From assembly GCA_964618455.1 (NCBI GenBank), contig CAZUAQ010000041.1, positions 1 to 52,341 of the forward strand: DNA of 52,341 nucleotides. The letters run 5' to 3'. This DNA is from CAZUAQ01 sp964618455. GTDB taxonomy: Bacteria > Planctomycetota > Phycisphaerae > UBA1845 > PWPN01. The notes beneath the pieces are model-generated. The model was not told the origin of the DNA, did not search any database, and was given only the letters and a program-made list of their open reading frames with translations. The number at the start of each line of letters is the position of its first letter. Within the stretch, counting starts at the first letter, position 1. Of the stretch, positions 26,693 to 36,735 are shown piece by piece. A program made the position numbers and the translations under genes.

Positions 26693-27802
26693 ATGCCTGC
26701 CAACGACAAAGTTCGCGTCGCGATCATCGGTCTGGGATTCGGAGCCGAGTTCATTCCGATCTACCAGAAGCACCCGCATGCGGAGATGGCGGCGATCTGC
26801 CAGCGCTCGAAAGACAAGCTCGATCAGATCGGTGACGCCTTCAACGTGGAGAAGCGCTACACCGAGTACGCGGATGTGCTGGCCGATCCGGACATCGATG
26901 CCGTCCACATCAATACGCCGATTCCCGATCACGCGCCGATGAGCATCGCCGCCCTGGAGGCGGGCAAACATGTGTCGTGCACAGTCCCCGCCGCCACGAC
27001 GATCGACGAATGCCGAAAAATCGTCGAGGCCCAACGTGCGTCAGGCAAGACCTACATGATGGCGGAGACCGTGGTGTACAGCCGGGAATTCCTCTTCATC
27101 AAGGAGTTGTACGAGAAGGGGGAGCTCGGCAAGATTCAATACATGCAGGCCTCGCATCCCCAGGACATGGAAGGCTGGCCGGAATACTGGGAACGCATGA
27201 TTCCGATGCATTACGCCACGCACGTGGTCAGTCCCGTTCTGGGGCTGGTCAACGGTCGCGCCGCCTCCGTCTCCTGTTTCGGATCAGGCACCATCGATCC
27301 GCGTCTCGCCGAGAAGTCCGGTAACGCGTTCGCCGTCGAGTCCTGCCACATCCGAATCGCCGATTCCGACCTGGCAGCGCATATCTGGCGGTTCCTGTTT
27401 GACGCCGCCCGGCAGTATCGCGAGAGCTTCGATGTGTACGGGACGAAGAAGAGCTTCGAGTGGTCGCTGATCGAAGGCGAACCCCATGTGATTCACACCG
27501 CCAAGAAACCCGAATCGGAGATCCCCGAGCGTGTGGAGATCCCCGATTACGCCCACCTGCTTCCCGAGCCGATCCGGCCGTTCACGCAAAGCATCCAGGA
27601 CGACGCGCACCTCTCCTTTGTGCAGGGTGCCGGCCATGGTGGCTCCCACCCTCACCTGGTACACGAGTTCGTCTCGTCAATCGTGGAAAATCGCCCGCCA
27701 CGTCCCGACGCCGAGACCAGCGTGAACTGGACCATGACCGGGATCTGTGCCCACGAGTCCGCCCGAAAAGGCGGCGACATCGTAGAAATTCCAACCTTCT
27801 GA
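26693..27802 (+). CDS. Gfo/Idh/MocA-family oxidoreductase with altered EKP motif
   Basis: A 369-aa cytoplasmic NAD(P)-dependent oxidoreductase-fold protein acting presumably on a sugar or cyclitol. The Rossmann motif AIIGLGFGAE begins at residue 10, and the second domain follows the usual Gfo/Idh/MocA layout. The normally conserved Glu-Lys-Pro after GKHV is replaced: GKHVSCTVPAATT reads Thr-Val-Pro, so the Lys usually near the nicotinamide is missing. Either this belongs to a subfamily with different chemistry or it has lost redox activity. No signal peptide. Start ATG 26693 has only a weak GAAGCGAG upstream. It stands alone between a PEP-CTERM gene and the second giant protein, so context gives no substrate. 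Confidence 0.88.
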   Translation: MPANDKVRVAIIGLGFGAEFIPIYQKHPHAEMAAICQRSKDKLDQIGDAFNVEKRYTEYADVLADPDIDAVHINTPIPDHAPMSIAALEAGKHVSCTVPAATTIDECRKIVEAQRASGKTYMMAETVVYSREFLFIKELYEKGELGKIQYMQASHPQDMEGWPEYWERMIPMHYATHVVSPVLGLVNGRAASVSCFGSGTIDPRLAEKSGNAFAVESCHIRIADSDLAAHIWRFLFDAARQYRESFDVYGTKKSFEWSLIEGEPHVIHTAKKPESEIPERVEIPDYAHLLPEPIRPFTQSIQDDAHLSFVQGAGHGGSHPHLVHEFVSSIVENRPPRPDAETSVNWTMTGICAHESARKGGDIVEIPTF

Positions 27803-28291
27803 ATTCAGCCTCATTTGGCATAAGCTATAAACGATCAGCCTGTTTAATAATGAATCGCGTTCGGGCTTGGGCATGTCATGCGTTATTGACGAACGAGGCG
27901 ACGTTGGGATCCCAGACCGCGTCCTGGGAAAGCGTATTCATCGGGTGCCCTCGTGACCGATTGTCCTGATTAGCTCTTTGCTCACAATGAGTTATACAGC
28001 GTCTGTGTCCGCGTGGCCGCTCCCGTTTTCTTCCCCCGTCCCATCAAGTCGCGCAAGGCGCATCACCCAATCACAGATCGCACAGAAACCCCAAATCCGT
28101 ACGCGCAACGCGAACATGATTACGGTATGATAACGCTAAGGTTGTGGCGCTGGGCTTCAGGAGAAAATGCTCCAGCAAGGCAAATACAACATCTCTGAAT
28201 GCCGATCTGTACAATTCTGTGAGGAGTCCGCCTGTGTGCTGGCAGGACGTGCGTATGCAGGCTCGTTTCGATTACACGTCAGGAGAGCAAA
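27803..28291 (+). other. Intergenic region, relatively AT-rich
   Basis: 489 bases with noticeably lower GC than the flanking genes and no convincing coding frame. TATAAA- and TATGAT-like hexamers occur but without well-spaced partner boxes. It probably contains the promoter and leader of the second giant protein gene. Confidence 0.4.
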
Positions 28292-31200
28292 ATGAGAAGC
28301 AAATCGACATGGTTTACCGCAGTTCTACTTTCATGCGTGATCGCGCTGCCGGCGGTGGCGCAGACGGTTACGGAGGTCAGCCCTTCGCTGCTGGGGCAAT
28401 CGCTGTCCCGAGCGGTGGCGCGGGTCAACATCAGCGGGTCATTCGGAGACAACCGGCAGATCAGTGACGGTCTCCAGATCACCATCGCCGACAACGTTTA
28501 CGGGAGAGGCACGCGCACCTACGAGTTCAACACGAGCGGCGGGCTCAACAACGGCAGCGCCATCGAGTTCGCACCGATCGACGATACTGTACCCGGGGTC
28601 TTTCAGGAGTTTCAGGACTTTATCAACGCCGATGCCACGTCGCCCGTCACGGCACAGTACTACTACTTTGGCGCGGTCGGCAACGGCTGGTTCATGCTGG
28701 TCTGGAAGTACGATAACGAGTGGCGTGACGGCGCGAACGGGCCCTCCGTCAGTGAGGCCGCCGACCCGGGTGGCGACATCACCGTGGCCAGCAATTTCGC
28801 CACCACCAACACGGACACTGCTCCGGTCTATATCCAACTGCGGGGTACCGATCTCGATCTTCTCAACAGCAGCAGCAGCGTTAAACTGCGACATGATGTG
28901 AACACGACCGATGTCTACAACGGTACGATCGTCGTCAAGTATGCGACCAACGCGACCGCCTGGTTCAAACTCGCCAACGGCACGGGTTCGCCGGCCACCA
29001 CCTTCCCCACCCTCGGCGAATACGACCTCGAAATCGACGGAAGCGTCGTCATCGATAAAGCCGTCACCCTGGTATCCAACCTGCTGGATGACCAGACCTT
29101 CCGTCTTCACGCCACGGGCTTCGAACTCGGACTGTACTGGAACCTCGGCCCCGCGGAGTTGAGCCCGTATTGGCAGAGGACTGAAAAATACCCCAACACC
29201 GACGGCATCAAGAAGGGGCTCACCAATCCGCAGATTGCGCCGCGCATCTACCCGTTCCCGACCGGACCGCAGTCGGGTAATCCCCCTTCGGGCAATTTTG
29301 ACAACGAGTATGCCTCGATCCAGTGGGCCGCCGACGACGGAATGCACAAAATCTGGCAGACCGTGTACGTGGATTTCACACAGGACACCACCCTCACGCT
29401 CACCGGCCTCTGGGCCGGTGCGGGGGATCAGGCTCCCCTGACCTACGGCGCGCAGCTTCGCGCCGGGGATGAGAACGGAACCATCATCGCCGAAACGCCG
29501 CCGGGCCAGAAGGTCGCCAACGCATTCAACTGGACCGATTTCGCGGTCAGCGGTCTCTTCCCCAACGGCACCGACGAGGTCACGGTCGTCTTCTACGGTG
29601 AACATCCTTCCGACAACCCCGCCTCGTTGCACGTGGAGAATGTCCTGCTGCGGGTGGACAACGATCATCCGACCCCGCCGAGCATCACGGGCATGTCCAC
29701 GCCGGGTTACGTCGTCACCGGCGATACCGATGCGACAGTCACACTCACCGGTGTGAACCTGGCCTCCGGTCAGACGTCCGTGAGTCTCCGTCAGCCGGAT
29801 ATCAACGGCCGTCGCATGACATGGGCGGATCAGGGCATGAAGGTCACCGTGACCGGCAACATCCTGTCCAATGTGGATGACGCCTCGTTCGCGACCTACG
29901 TGGAAGGGACCGCCGACAAGATGATCATCACCTCGGGTGGCCCCGCCGCGTTCCCTGCCGGTAACGTGGTTCCGGGGGAGTACACGATCACCCAACGCGA
30001 CAGTGATTACACCCTCACGCTGGCCGACGATATCAACGGCGGCGGCGGTAACGTGCTTAACAGTTCGATCACCGGCTACATCGTCAATGAGTCGATCGCG
30101 GCCACGAGTGTCGTCGCGAACGGCGCCACGGCGACCGCCACGTTCGACCTGACCGACGTGCCCGTCGGCTACTACAACATCGTCGTCGAGGTCGGAACGC
30201 ACGATCCCATCGTCTGGCGCGAAGGGCTCAGTATTGTGAATCCCGGCCCCAACCTCGCGAACGGCAGCTTCGAACTGCCCGCCGAGGACGTCGAGGAGGA
30301 TTGCCTGACCAATCGGGACGAGGAGTATGTTCCCGCCACCGAATGGAGAGGCCGTTACTGGGACAGATACCTGAACAACTCCGATCCCATTTTCCAGTAT
30401 CGCGACGATACCTGGGGCGGCACCGGCTTCCCCACGTGCCCCGATGCGTCACTGGGTATCCACTATCACAGTGCGCTGAACTACGAAGATCAGGGAGGCG
30501 CCCAGTTCGCCCAGACCGTCACTTCCGCACCGGGAACCACGTACACCCTCAGCGGCTACTTCGGTCACTGGGCGGAAGGCGGCGGAACGAACACGGTGGT
30601 GCTCGAGCTCCTCGACGGAGACAGCACCGGCACACCGATGCCCGGGGCGAGTCTTGAAGTGCTCCCCTCGACCGAACCGCAACTGGACTGGACCTTCGCT
30701 TATGTGGAGGGAACCGCCAGCGGCGAACTCATGACTGCCGCGTGGGAAGTGACCCCCGTCGGGAATGAGGCGCCGCAGGTCGTCTGGACGGATGCCCTGG
30801 TGCTCGAGGAGTGCACCCAGCCGGTCACTCTCACCAGCATCGATCCTCCGGCCGTGGCCAACGATGAAGTCGGCCCGATCGTGCTGACGATCACGGGTTC
30901 CGGCTTCAGCGGGGGTACGCCCGAAGTCATCTTCTCCACGCTCGGACAAACGATCTTCGGCACGAACGTGAACGTGGTGAACGACACCACGCTGACCTGC
31001 GAGGTCAGCGACCTGCCGATGCCGGGGGCGGTGCTGTACGATGTCATCGTACGGAGCAACGGATGCATCGACAGTCTCGACGACGGCTTCATCAGCGCCC
31101 CAACGACGATCGCCAACCCGGGCTTCGAAGAACCCCTCGCGCCGCTCTTCTGCGGTTCCGAGGATCCCGAAGATCCGCGCATCTCCAATCTGGAGCCGGT

Positions 31201-31882
31201 CAGCTACTGGAACGCCTCGGATGAACTGATCCGCGAAGGCCTCGTGCAGTTCCCGATCGAGTGTCCGCTGCTGAGTTGCGCTTGCCCCGAGCTGTTGACG
31301 GGCTGCGATGGCGGTCACTACGCCAGCATGTCCACCGGCGAAGGCGAGGACGAAGTGGCCTGGCAGGCGCTGAAGGTGGACGCCGGCGCCGGCATCACCT
31401 TCGGTGGCTGGTTCAGCTGGGGGGGCACCGGGAACGTCAACATCAAGCTGGTCGACGGCTACGGCCCGGACGGCACGCAGATCGCGAGCGCCTCGGTGCC
31501 GACGGGCAATGACTGGTGCTACTCCACCGTACAAGGCTTCGCGCTCAGCGAGGTTGTCACGGTGGTGTGGGAGTTGGTCGATACGGCCAACGGATCGCCC
31601 GCCGCCGTTCATGCGGACTCGATGACGTTCGAGGCCTCGATCTGCAACGATCCCTTTGCGGATGCCGATGCGGACGGCGATGTCGACGCGCTCGACTTCG
31701 CCCTGTTCCAGCTCTGCACCTCGGGCAGCGGGAACGCCTACCCGACGGGCGTCGGGTTTGATTACTGCGAGTGCTTCGACCGCGATGGACCGGACGGCGA
31801 CGTGGACCAGGGCGACTTCGCCGAGTTTGCGGGCTGCTACAGCGGGCCGGATATTCCCGTGGATACTGCCTGTGACGATTGA
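28292..31882 (+). CDS. Second giant exported protein with dockerin-like C-terminus
   Basis: A 1196-aa secreted protein with signal peptide 1-24 (ending PAVAQ) and AGGAGAG before the ATG. The N-terminal two thirds is made of beta-rich modules with no family I can name. An NGSFELP-opened carbohydrate-binding-like sandwich begins near residue 655, an IPT/TIG-like module opens with TSIDPPAVAN, and another NPGFEEP module follows. The last 75 residues hold DADADGDVDALD and DRDGPDGDVDQGD calcium loops with Cys residues in the same positions as the other giant protein (QLC, CxCFD, xxC), so the two share one dockerin-like subtype. No catalytic residues are recognisable; a surface or matrix scaffold is likely. 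Strong terminator 57 bases downstream. Confidence 0.85.
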   Translation: MRSKSTWFTAVLLSCVIALPAVAQTVTEVSPSLLGQSLSRAVARVNISGSFGDNRQISDGLQITIADNVYGRGTRTYEFNTSGGLNNGSAIEFAPIDDTVPGVFQEFQDFINADATSPVTAQYYYFGAVGNGWFMLVWKYDNEWRDGANGPSVSEAADPGGDITVASNFATTNTDTAPVYIQLRGTDLDLLNSSSSVKLRHDVNTTDVYNGTIVVKYATNATAWFKLANGTGSPATTFPTLGEYDLEIDGSVVIDKAVTLVSNLLDDQTFRLHATGFELGLYWNLGPAELSPYWQRTEKYPNTDGIKKGLTNPQIAPRIYPFPTGPQSGNPPSGNFDNEYASIQWAADDGMHKIWQTVYVDFTQDTTLTLTGLWAGAGDQAPLTYGAQLRAGDENGTIIAETPPGQKVANAFNWTDFAVSGLFPNGTDEVTVVFYGEHPSDNPASLHVENVLLRVDNDHPTPPSITGMSTPGYVVTGDTDATVTLTGVNLASGQTSVSLRQPDINGRRMTWADQGMKVTVTGNILSNVDDASFATYVEGTADKMIITSGGPAAFPAGNVVPGEYTITQRDSDYTLTLADDINGGGGNVLNSSITGYIVNESIAATSVVANGATATATFDLTDVPVGYYNIVVEVGTHDPIVWREGLSIVNPGPNLANGSFELPAEDVEEDCLTNRDEEYVPATEWRGRYWDRYLNNSDPIFQYRDDTWGGTGFPTCPDASLGIHYHSALNYEDQGGAQFAQTVTSAPGTTYTLSGYFGHWAEGGGTNTVVLELLDGDSTGTPMPGASLEVLPSTEPQLDWTFAYVEGTASGELMTAAWEVTPVGNEAPQVVWTDALVLEECTQPVTLTSIDPPAVANDEVGPIVLTITGSGFSGGTPEVIFSTLGQTIFGTNVNVVNDTTLTCEVSDLPMPGAVLYDVIVRSNGCIDSLDDGFISAPTTIANPGFEEPLAPLFCGSEDPEDPRISNLEPVSYWNASDELIREGLVQFPIECPLLSCACPELLTGCDGGHYASMSTGEGEDEVAWQALKVDAGAGITFGGWFSWGGTGNVNIKLVDGYGPDGTQIASASVPTGNDWCYSTVQGFALSEVVTVVWELVDTANGSPAAVHADSMTFEASICNDPFADADADGDVDALDFALFQLCTSGSGNAYPTGVGFDYCECFDRDGPDGDVDQGDFAEFAGCYSGPDIPVDTACDD

Positions 31883-31938
31883 TGTCCCTGACCCGATACT
31901 GGCGTCACTGATCGACGTCGGTTGATCTCAACACCCAG

Positions 31939-31980
31939 ACCGGCGGATGCCCCCCAGCGGGCGTCCGCCGGTTTCTTTCT
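31939..31980 (+). terminator. Strong intrinsic terminator after the second giant gene
   Basis: ACCGGCGGA (31939-31947) pairs with TCCGCCGGT (31964-31972), extended inward by GCCC/GGGC, giving a hairpin of about 13 pairs with a short loop, followed by TTCTTTCTT. Confidence 0.8.
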
Positions 31981-32150
31981 TGATGAGATGCACGACGAAG
32001 AGGGTCATAGCGGGAGGCGAGACATCCTCCACCCGAACACCTTCTCAGGATTCTCTGACGAGCGCCCGAGGCGCTCTGGCTGAGGATGCCGCAGAACTCA
32101 CGCAAGAGAAAACATGAGACGGCGCGATTGGAATGATACCGTGTGAAACG

Positions 32151-32225
32151 GGTGAGTGACGGGATTCGAACCCGCGACCCCAAGGACCACAACCTTGTGC
32201 TCTAACCAACTGAGCTACACCCACC
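32151..32225 (-). tRNA. tRNA-His (anticodon GTG)
   Basis: Complete cloverleaf on the minus strand. The acceptor stem GTGGGTG pairs with CACTCAC with one G-T wobble, preceded by the extra 5-prime G (G-1) diagnostic of tRNA-His, which pairs with C73. D arm contains GCTCAG...TTGG; anticodon stem CAAGG/CCTTG encloses loop TTGTGGT with anticodon GTG at 32190-32188; T arm has GGTTCGAATCC. The 3-prime CCA is not encoded. Confidence 0.97.
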
Positions 32226-32636
32226 ATGTCGCGCGTCCGCGCGGTTTCCGGGGCCTGGCGATCTGCTGCCGCTGCGCCCGGGGATGACTTCGCCGCCGGA
32301 TGCGGAATTCATTACTTTATGCAGAACGCGGCGGTGTTGCAATCCGTCTCAAGGCCTCAGCCGCGGGGCCTGGAGCGACCTCGCACATGATCGCGATGAC
32401 CTGCACGCGGCCCGGTACTCTGGCCTCGCCCGTCGCCAGCTTCACCCGAAAGCCTGCCTTCTGCCGCCGCGCATGGCCGGGTTGCGTCCACTCCCGACGG
32501 TGGTACATTGGATTGCCGAGGCTCGCGGAGCCAGCCGGGCAACCCATGCGGGTGACGACGGTATAACCTCCTGAGAGTCCGCCGTACGCATCCACCCCAC
32601 ACTGATACAAGACCGCGTTACCGGAGGTGAGAATCC
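32226..32636 (+). other. Intergenic region between tRNA-His and Tat-exported oxidoreductase
   Basis: 411 bases; contains the divergent promoters of the tRNA and of the downstream gene, neither identified with confidence. Short open frames here are low-complexity and lack ribosome sites. Confidence 0.4.
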
Positions 32637-33947
32637 ATGACAACCCGAAAGACGACCACCCGACGCCACCTGCTCAAGCAGGGGGCGAAGTGGAGTACCG
32701 CTGCCCTCGCGGCCCCGTACATGCTCACGAGCAACGCCCTCGGCGGGCAGGGACGGCCGTCGGCGAGCAACCGCATCACGCTGGGCCACATCGGCGTCGG
32801 CGGCATGGGCTCCGGGCACCTCGGGCTCTTCCTCGGAGACAACGACGTGCAGATCATCGGCGTCGCCGACGTCAATGCCGGGCAGCGATCCAAGGCGCTC
32901 GCGTCGGTGAAGGATCGCTATGGCGAGGCGTGCGACGGCTACAACGATTACCGCGACCTGCTTGCCCGTGACGATCTCGATGCGGTGTGCATTGCCACCC
33001 CCGATCACTGGCACGCGCTCACCGCCGTCGCCGCCTGCGACGCCGGCAAGGACGTCTACTGCGAGAAGCCACTCTCGCTCACGATTCACGAGGCGCGGGC
33101 CATGGCGAAAGCCGCGCGCCGCAACGGCACCGTCTTTCAGACCGGCAGCCAGCAGCGCTCCAGCGATAATTTCCGACTCGCCTGCGAGGTCGTGCGGAGC
33201 GGGCGGATCGGCAAAGTCGAATGGGTCGAAGCCAGCATCGGCGGTGGACCTGAAATCGGACCACAGAAGCCCGAGCCGGTCCCCGATTTCCTCGACTGGG
33301 ACTTCTGGCTTGGGCCGGCCCCGTGGGTGGAGTTCACGCCCAAGCGCTGCTTCTACACCTTCCGGTGGATCTACGAATACAGCGGGGGCAAGATGACCGA
33401 CTGGGGCGCACATCACAACGACATTGCCCAGTGGGGACTCGGCATGTCGCACAGTGGGCCGGTCAAGACCGAGCCCGTCTTCGCCAAGTTTCCCAAACGC
33501 GGCCTGTTCGATACGCCGACGCACTTCGAGGTCAAGCATACCTACGCCAACGGCGTCGTGCTGCACACGAAGAGTCACGGCCGCGGGAGCGTCTGGTTCC
33601 AGGGTACCGACGGCTGGGTTCAGGTCGGTCGCGGATTCCTCAAGGCCAGTTCGCCGGAGATCATCGAGGAGCCGCTCGGGGCGGGCGACGTGCACCTGTA
33701 TCACGTGGAGGGCGACAGCGTCGGCGGCCATCACCGCAACTGGCTCGACTGCATCAAGACGCGCCGGCGCCCGATCTGCGACGTCGAAATCGGCGCGCGA
33801 TCGGTCACCGTCTGCCATCTGGGCACGATCGCCCTGCGGACCGGCAGAACGATCCACTGGGACCCGGAGAAAGAGACGATCACCAACGACGCCGCGATGA
33901 ACCGCTGGCTGTCCAAGCCGTATCGCGGACCATGGCGACTGACGTAA
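32637..33947 (+). CDS. Tat-exported Gfo/Idh/MocA-family oxidoreductase
   Basis: A 436-aa NAD(P)-binding oxidoreductase. The N-terminus TTTRRHLLKQG (residues 7-17) followed by a moderately hydrophobic stretch is a twin-arginine signal, meaning the protein is exported folded with its cofactor. The Rossmann motif HIGVGGMGSGH comes at about 60 and the catalytic-type EKP is intact in VYCEKPLSLTIHEA. The second domain has the planctomycete-type blocks FQTGSQQRS, DFLDWDFWLGP and DWGAHHNDIAQWGLG. Such periplasmic members are numerous in planctomycetes and may act on oligosaccharides (some relatives are glycoside hydrolases using NAD); substrate unknown. A near-perfect ribosome site GGAGGTGA precedes ATG 32637. 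The HEAT-repeat gene starts 113 bases later. Confidence 0.93.
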   Translation: MTTRKTTTRRHLLKQGAKWSTAALAAPYMLTSNALGGQGRPSASNRITLGHIGVGGMGSGHLGLFLGDNDVQIIGVADVNAGQRSKALASVKDRYGEACDGYNDYRDLLARDDLDAVCIATPDHWHALTAVAACDAGKDVYCEKPLSLTIHEARAMAKAARRNGTVFQTGSQQRSSDNFRLACEVVRSGRIGKVEWVEASIGGGPEIGPQKPEPVPDFLDWDFWLGPAPWVEFTPKRCFYTFRWIYEYSGGKMTDWGAHHNDIAQWGLGMSHSGPVKTEPVFAKFPKRGLFDTPTHFEVKHTYANGVVLHTKSHGRGSVWFQGTDGWVQVGRGFLKASSPEIIEEPLGAGDVHLYHVEGDSVGGHHRNWLDCIKTRRRPICDVEIGARSVTVCHLGTIALRTGRTIHWDPEKETITNDAAMNRWLSKPYRGPWRLT

Positions 33948-34059
33948 CCCGGGAAGTAGCACCACGGTGATTGCCGTGAGCATGCGGATGAACGTACGCA
34001 TCTACGAAAGAATCAACGGCCGCCCGCCCGAGATCAATGGCGGCCTGAGGAGTGAATCG

Positions 34060-36702
34060 ATGAAACGTGTATTGTGGATTCTGGCCGTCGTGATGCTGCC
34101 TGTGCAACTCATGGCCGAGCCGATCGGTCTGGACGATGAACGCATTCAGAACCTCAGCAAGGACGGCAAGAACGTCCAGGCCTCCGAAGCGTTGATCAAG
34201 CTCGGTGCGCCGGCCGTATCCGCGCTGACGCAAATGCTCGACGAGCCGCAGAACACCGGTGGCAAGATGGCCGATCACACGCTGCTTCGCCTGAGCGCAC
34301 AGGCGGCGGGCACGGATCGCCAGGATGCCGTCGCCGACGCCCTCGCCGAAGCGCTGGGCAACCGCAACCTCTCCACAGAAAGCCGCCGGCACATCTGCCG
34401 CTATCTCAGCGTCGTCGGCGGAAGCGCGTCGTCCATCGATGCATTGAAAGCGGTGATGAACGATCCCGAAGTCGGCCCGATGGCGATCTGGGCGCTGGGG
34501 GGCATCCCGACACGAGACGCCGCCTTGACGCTGCTCGCCCCGGTACTCAACGCGGATTCCGATACCCAGGAACTCCTGCTGGCGGCGATCGCTTCGAACC
34601 CGAAGACCTCGTCCATCCAGGGGGCGGTCGGCACGTTCTACGATCTCACGCGGTCGGCGGAACCGTCCGTGCAGCAGATGGCGGTGGAACTGCTTGGCAC
34701 GATGCCCTTTTCCAATACACTTCGATCCCTTGGAAGCCTCGTCGACTCGGACACGCCCGGCAGCATCGACGCGACATTGAATCTGGCGGAGCTTTATCTG
34801 GATCATACGGAGATCGAACTCGCCGAGAAGGCGCTGGGAATCGTCACGGCCGTCGATGATCTTCCGGTCCAGCATCAATGCGCGATCCTGCATGTCCAGG
34901 GTCGGCTCGGAACGGATGCCGCGCGCGACGCGATTCTTAATGCGCTGGGTTCGAACAACATGCGTGTTCGCGCTGCCGCGTTGGATGCCGCCACGATGCT
35001 GCCCGGTCCGCAGGCCACCGCCATGATCGGCAAGGTCATGGCCGAGACGGATGACACGGCGTTGAAGATTGCGCTGCTCGAGGTGCTCGGCAAGCGCGGC
35101 GAGACGATGGCCGATCCGGCCGCGGCGCTCATCAAGGCAGCGGCCACGCACACGAACGACGAGGTCAAGATCGCCGCCATTCGGGCCATGGAATCCGCAC
35201 AGTTGATTTCCCCCGCCGTGAGCACGCTGATTCTCATCACCGGGCACGAGGATGGTCCCGTACGGGATGCCGCCATTCACGCCCTGCATCATCTTAATGC
35301 CGAGGCGGTGACTCCGTGGATGATTCGCGCGCTGCCCGATGCAACGCCGCGCATCCAGGCGACGCTGCTCGATGTCCTCGGCAAACGCGGCGGCGACCCG
35401 GCGATCCCGGCGGTGCTCCAGGCCGCGACGTCCGAGAAGGGCCCCGTCCGTACCGCCGCCTTCAGGGCGATCGGCCATCTCCAGGCGACGGAAGGTTTCA
35501 ACATTCTGATGAAAGCGTTCCGGCAGGAAAGCGGCAACGCGCAGCTGGCGGCCGAAGAGGCCATGCTGGCACTGGCGGATGAGGAAATCACGCAGAAGCT
35601 GATCGACGTTTACGCGGACAGCGACGATGCGCAGAAGCCATCACTCCTGCGTGTGCTCGGCCAACGCAATCATCCCGACGTCGCGAAACTCCTCAGCAAC
35701 GAGGTCAAGAACGACAGCCCTGACATCCGTGCCGCCGCCCTGGCCAACCTGTGGCGTCAGGACAGCGATCTCAGCCTGGCCACACTGGTCGCCGAGGCGA
35801 AGCGCGGCCCCGAAGCGGTCACGAAGAACGCAGTGCTCTCGATGCTCAAACTGGCTCAGCGCGTCGAGAAGAAAGACAAGTCCGCCGCCCTCGACATGTA
35901 CGCCGAAGCGCTCGACCACGCCGTGACCGCCGGACAGAAGTCGGAAGCCTTGCAGGGCATCGCACGGACGATCGATCCGCAACGCGTGGAACTGCTGTCC
36001 ACACTCACACCCTACCTGCAGCAGGAGACCTTCGCCGCCGATGCCGCCCGCGCCGCCGGGACAATTGCCCTCAAGATTCCCAAGGCGCGGAAAGATGAAG
36101 CGATCCCCGTTCTCCGTCAGGTCGTCCGCATCCAGCCTGACGACCGCACGACCACACAGGCCATCGGCCGACTGCGTCAACTGGGCGAGGACATCGACCC
36201 CGCGCGCGAAGCCGGATTCATCACCACGTGGTGGCTCATCGGCCCCTACCCCAATCCCGAGAACGCCATGTGGGACAAGGCGTACATGCCCGAAAAGAAA
36301 ATCGACCTCGATGGGACCGAGTCCGTCGCCGGCGAAGAACTCGCGTGGAAGAAGGTCCGCACTGATCATCTCAAGGGCATCGTCAACCTCGAGGAGCAGG
36401 TCGAGAAGAACACCGACATCGGCGCCTACGCCTACGCGGAGATCCATGTGGATGACGCGCGGAAGGTCAAGTTCAAGATGGGCAGCGACGACAGCATCGT
36501 CCTGTGGATCAACGGCGAACGGGTCCACGGCAAAAAGATCAGTCGAGGTCTGAAAATCGACGAGGACGTTGCCGAGGCGAAGCTCAAAGAGGGCAGGAAC
36601 ACCGTCCTCGCCAAGATTCTACAGGGCGCCCATGCGTGGGAGTTCGTCGTCCGCGTGACCGACATGAACGACAGACCGCTGCCATTCACGCAGAAGGATT
36701 GA
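34060..36702 (+). CDS. Exported HEAT-repeat protein with C-terminal beta-sandwich
   Basis: An 880-aa protein with a cleavable signal peptide (MKRVLWILAVVMLPVQLMA). Residues about 20-700 form a long array of HEAT-like alpha-alpha repeats, for example LGAPAVSALTQML, GGDPAIPAVLQAA and DDTALKIALLEVLGKRG, making a superhelical protein-interaction scaffold. From about 720 the sequence switches to WWLIGPYPNP and then a beta-sandwich with MGSDDSIVLWINGERVH, a module often found at the ends of exported planctomycete proteins and likely to bind ligand or carbohydrate. ATG 34060 was chosen because GAGGAGT precedes it and the signal peptide starts there; the frame extends 31 codons further. Probably co-transcribed with the upstream Tat-exported oxidoreductase. 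Confidence 0.9.
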   Translation: MKRVLWILAVVMLPVQLMAEPIGLDDERIQNLSKDGKNVQASEALIKLGAPAVSALTQMLDEPQNTGGKMADHTLLRLSAQAAGTDRQDAVADALAEALGNRNLSTESRRHICRYLSVVGGSASSIDALKAVMNDPEVGPMAIWALGGIPTRDAALTLLAPVLNADSDTQELLLAAIASNPKTSSIQGAVGTFYDLTRSAEPSVQQMAVELLGTMPFSNTLRSLGSLVDSDTPGSIDATLNLAELYLDHTEIELAEKALGIVTAVDDLPVQHQCAILHVQGRLGTDAARDAILNALGSNNMRVRAAALDAATMLPGPQATAMIGKVMAETDDTALKIALLEVLGKRGETMADPAAALIKAAATHTNDEVKIAAIRAMESAQLISPAVSTLILITGHEDGPVRDAAIHALHHLNAEAVTPWMIRALPDATPRIQATLLDVLGKRGGDPAIPAVLQAATSEKGPVRTAAFRAIGHLQATEGFNILMKAFRQESGNAQLAAEEAMLALADEEITQKLIDVYADSDDAQKPSLLRVLGQRNHPDVAKLLSNEVKNDSPDIRAAALANLWRQDSDLSLATLVAEAKRGPEAVTKNAVLSMLKLAQRVEKKDKSAALDMYAEALDHAVTAGQKSEALQGIARTIDPQRVELLSTLTPYLQQETFAADAARAAGTIALKIPKARKDEAIPVLRQVVRIQPDDRTTTQAIGRLRQLGEDIDPAREAGFITTWWLIGPYPNPENAMWDKAYMPEKKIDLDGTESVAGEELAWKKVRTDHLKGIVNLEEQVEKNTDIGAYAYAEIHVDDARKVKFKMGSDDSIVLWINGERVHGKKISRGLKIDEDVAEAKLKEGRNTVLAKILQGAHAWEFVVRVTDMNDRPLPFTQKD

Positions 36703-36735
36703 CCCCAGGTTTCATACCGGCGATCAGGCGTGATT

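Noticed and set aside
28439..30202. Long minus-strand frame inside the second giant protein
   Set aside because: No family signal, and the plus strand has a signal peptide, ribosome site, terminator and dockerin tail.
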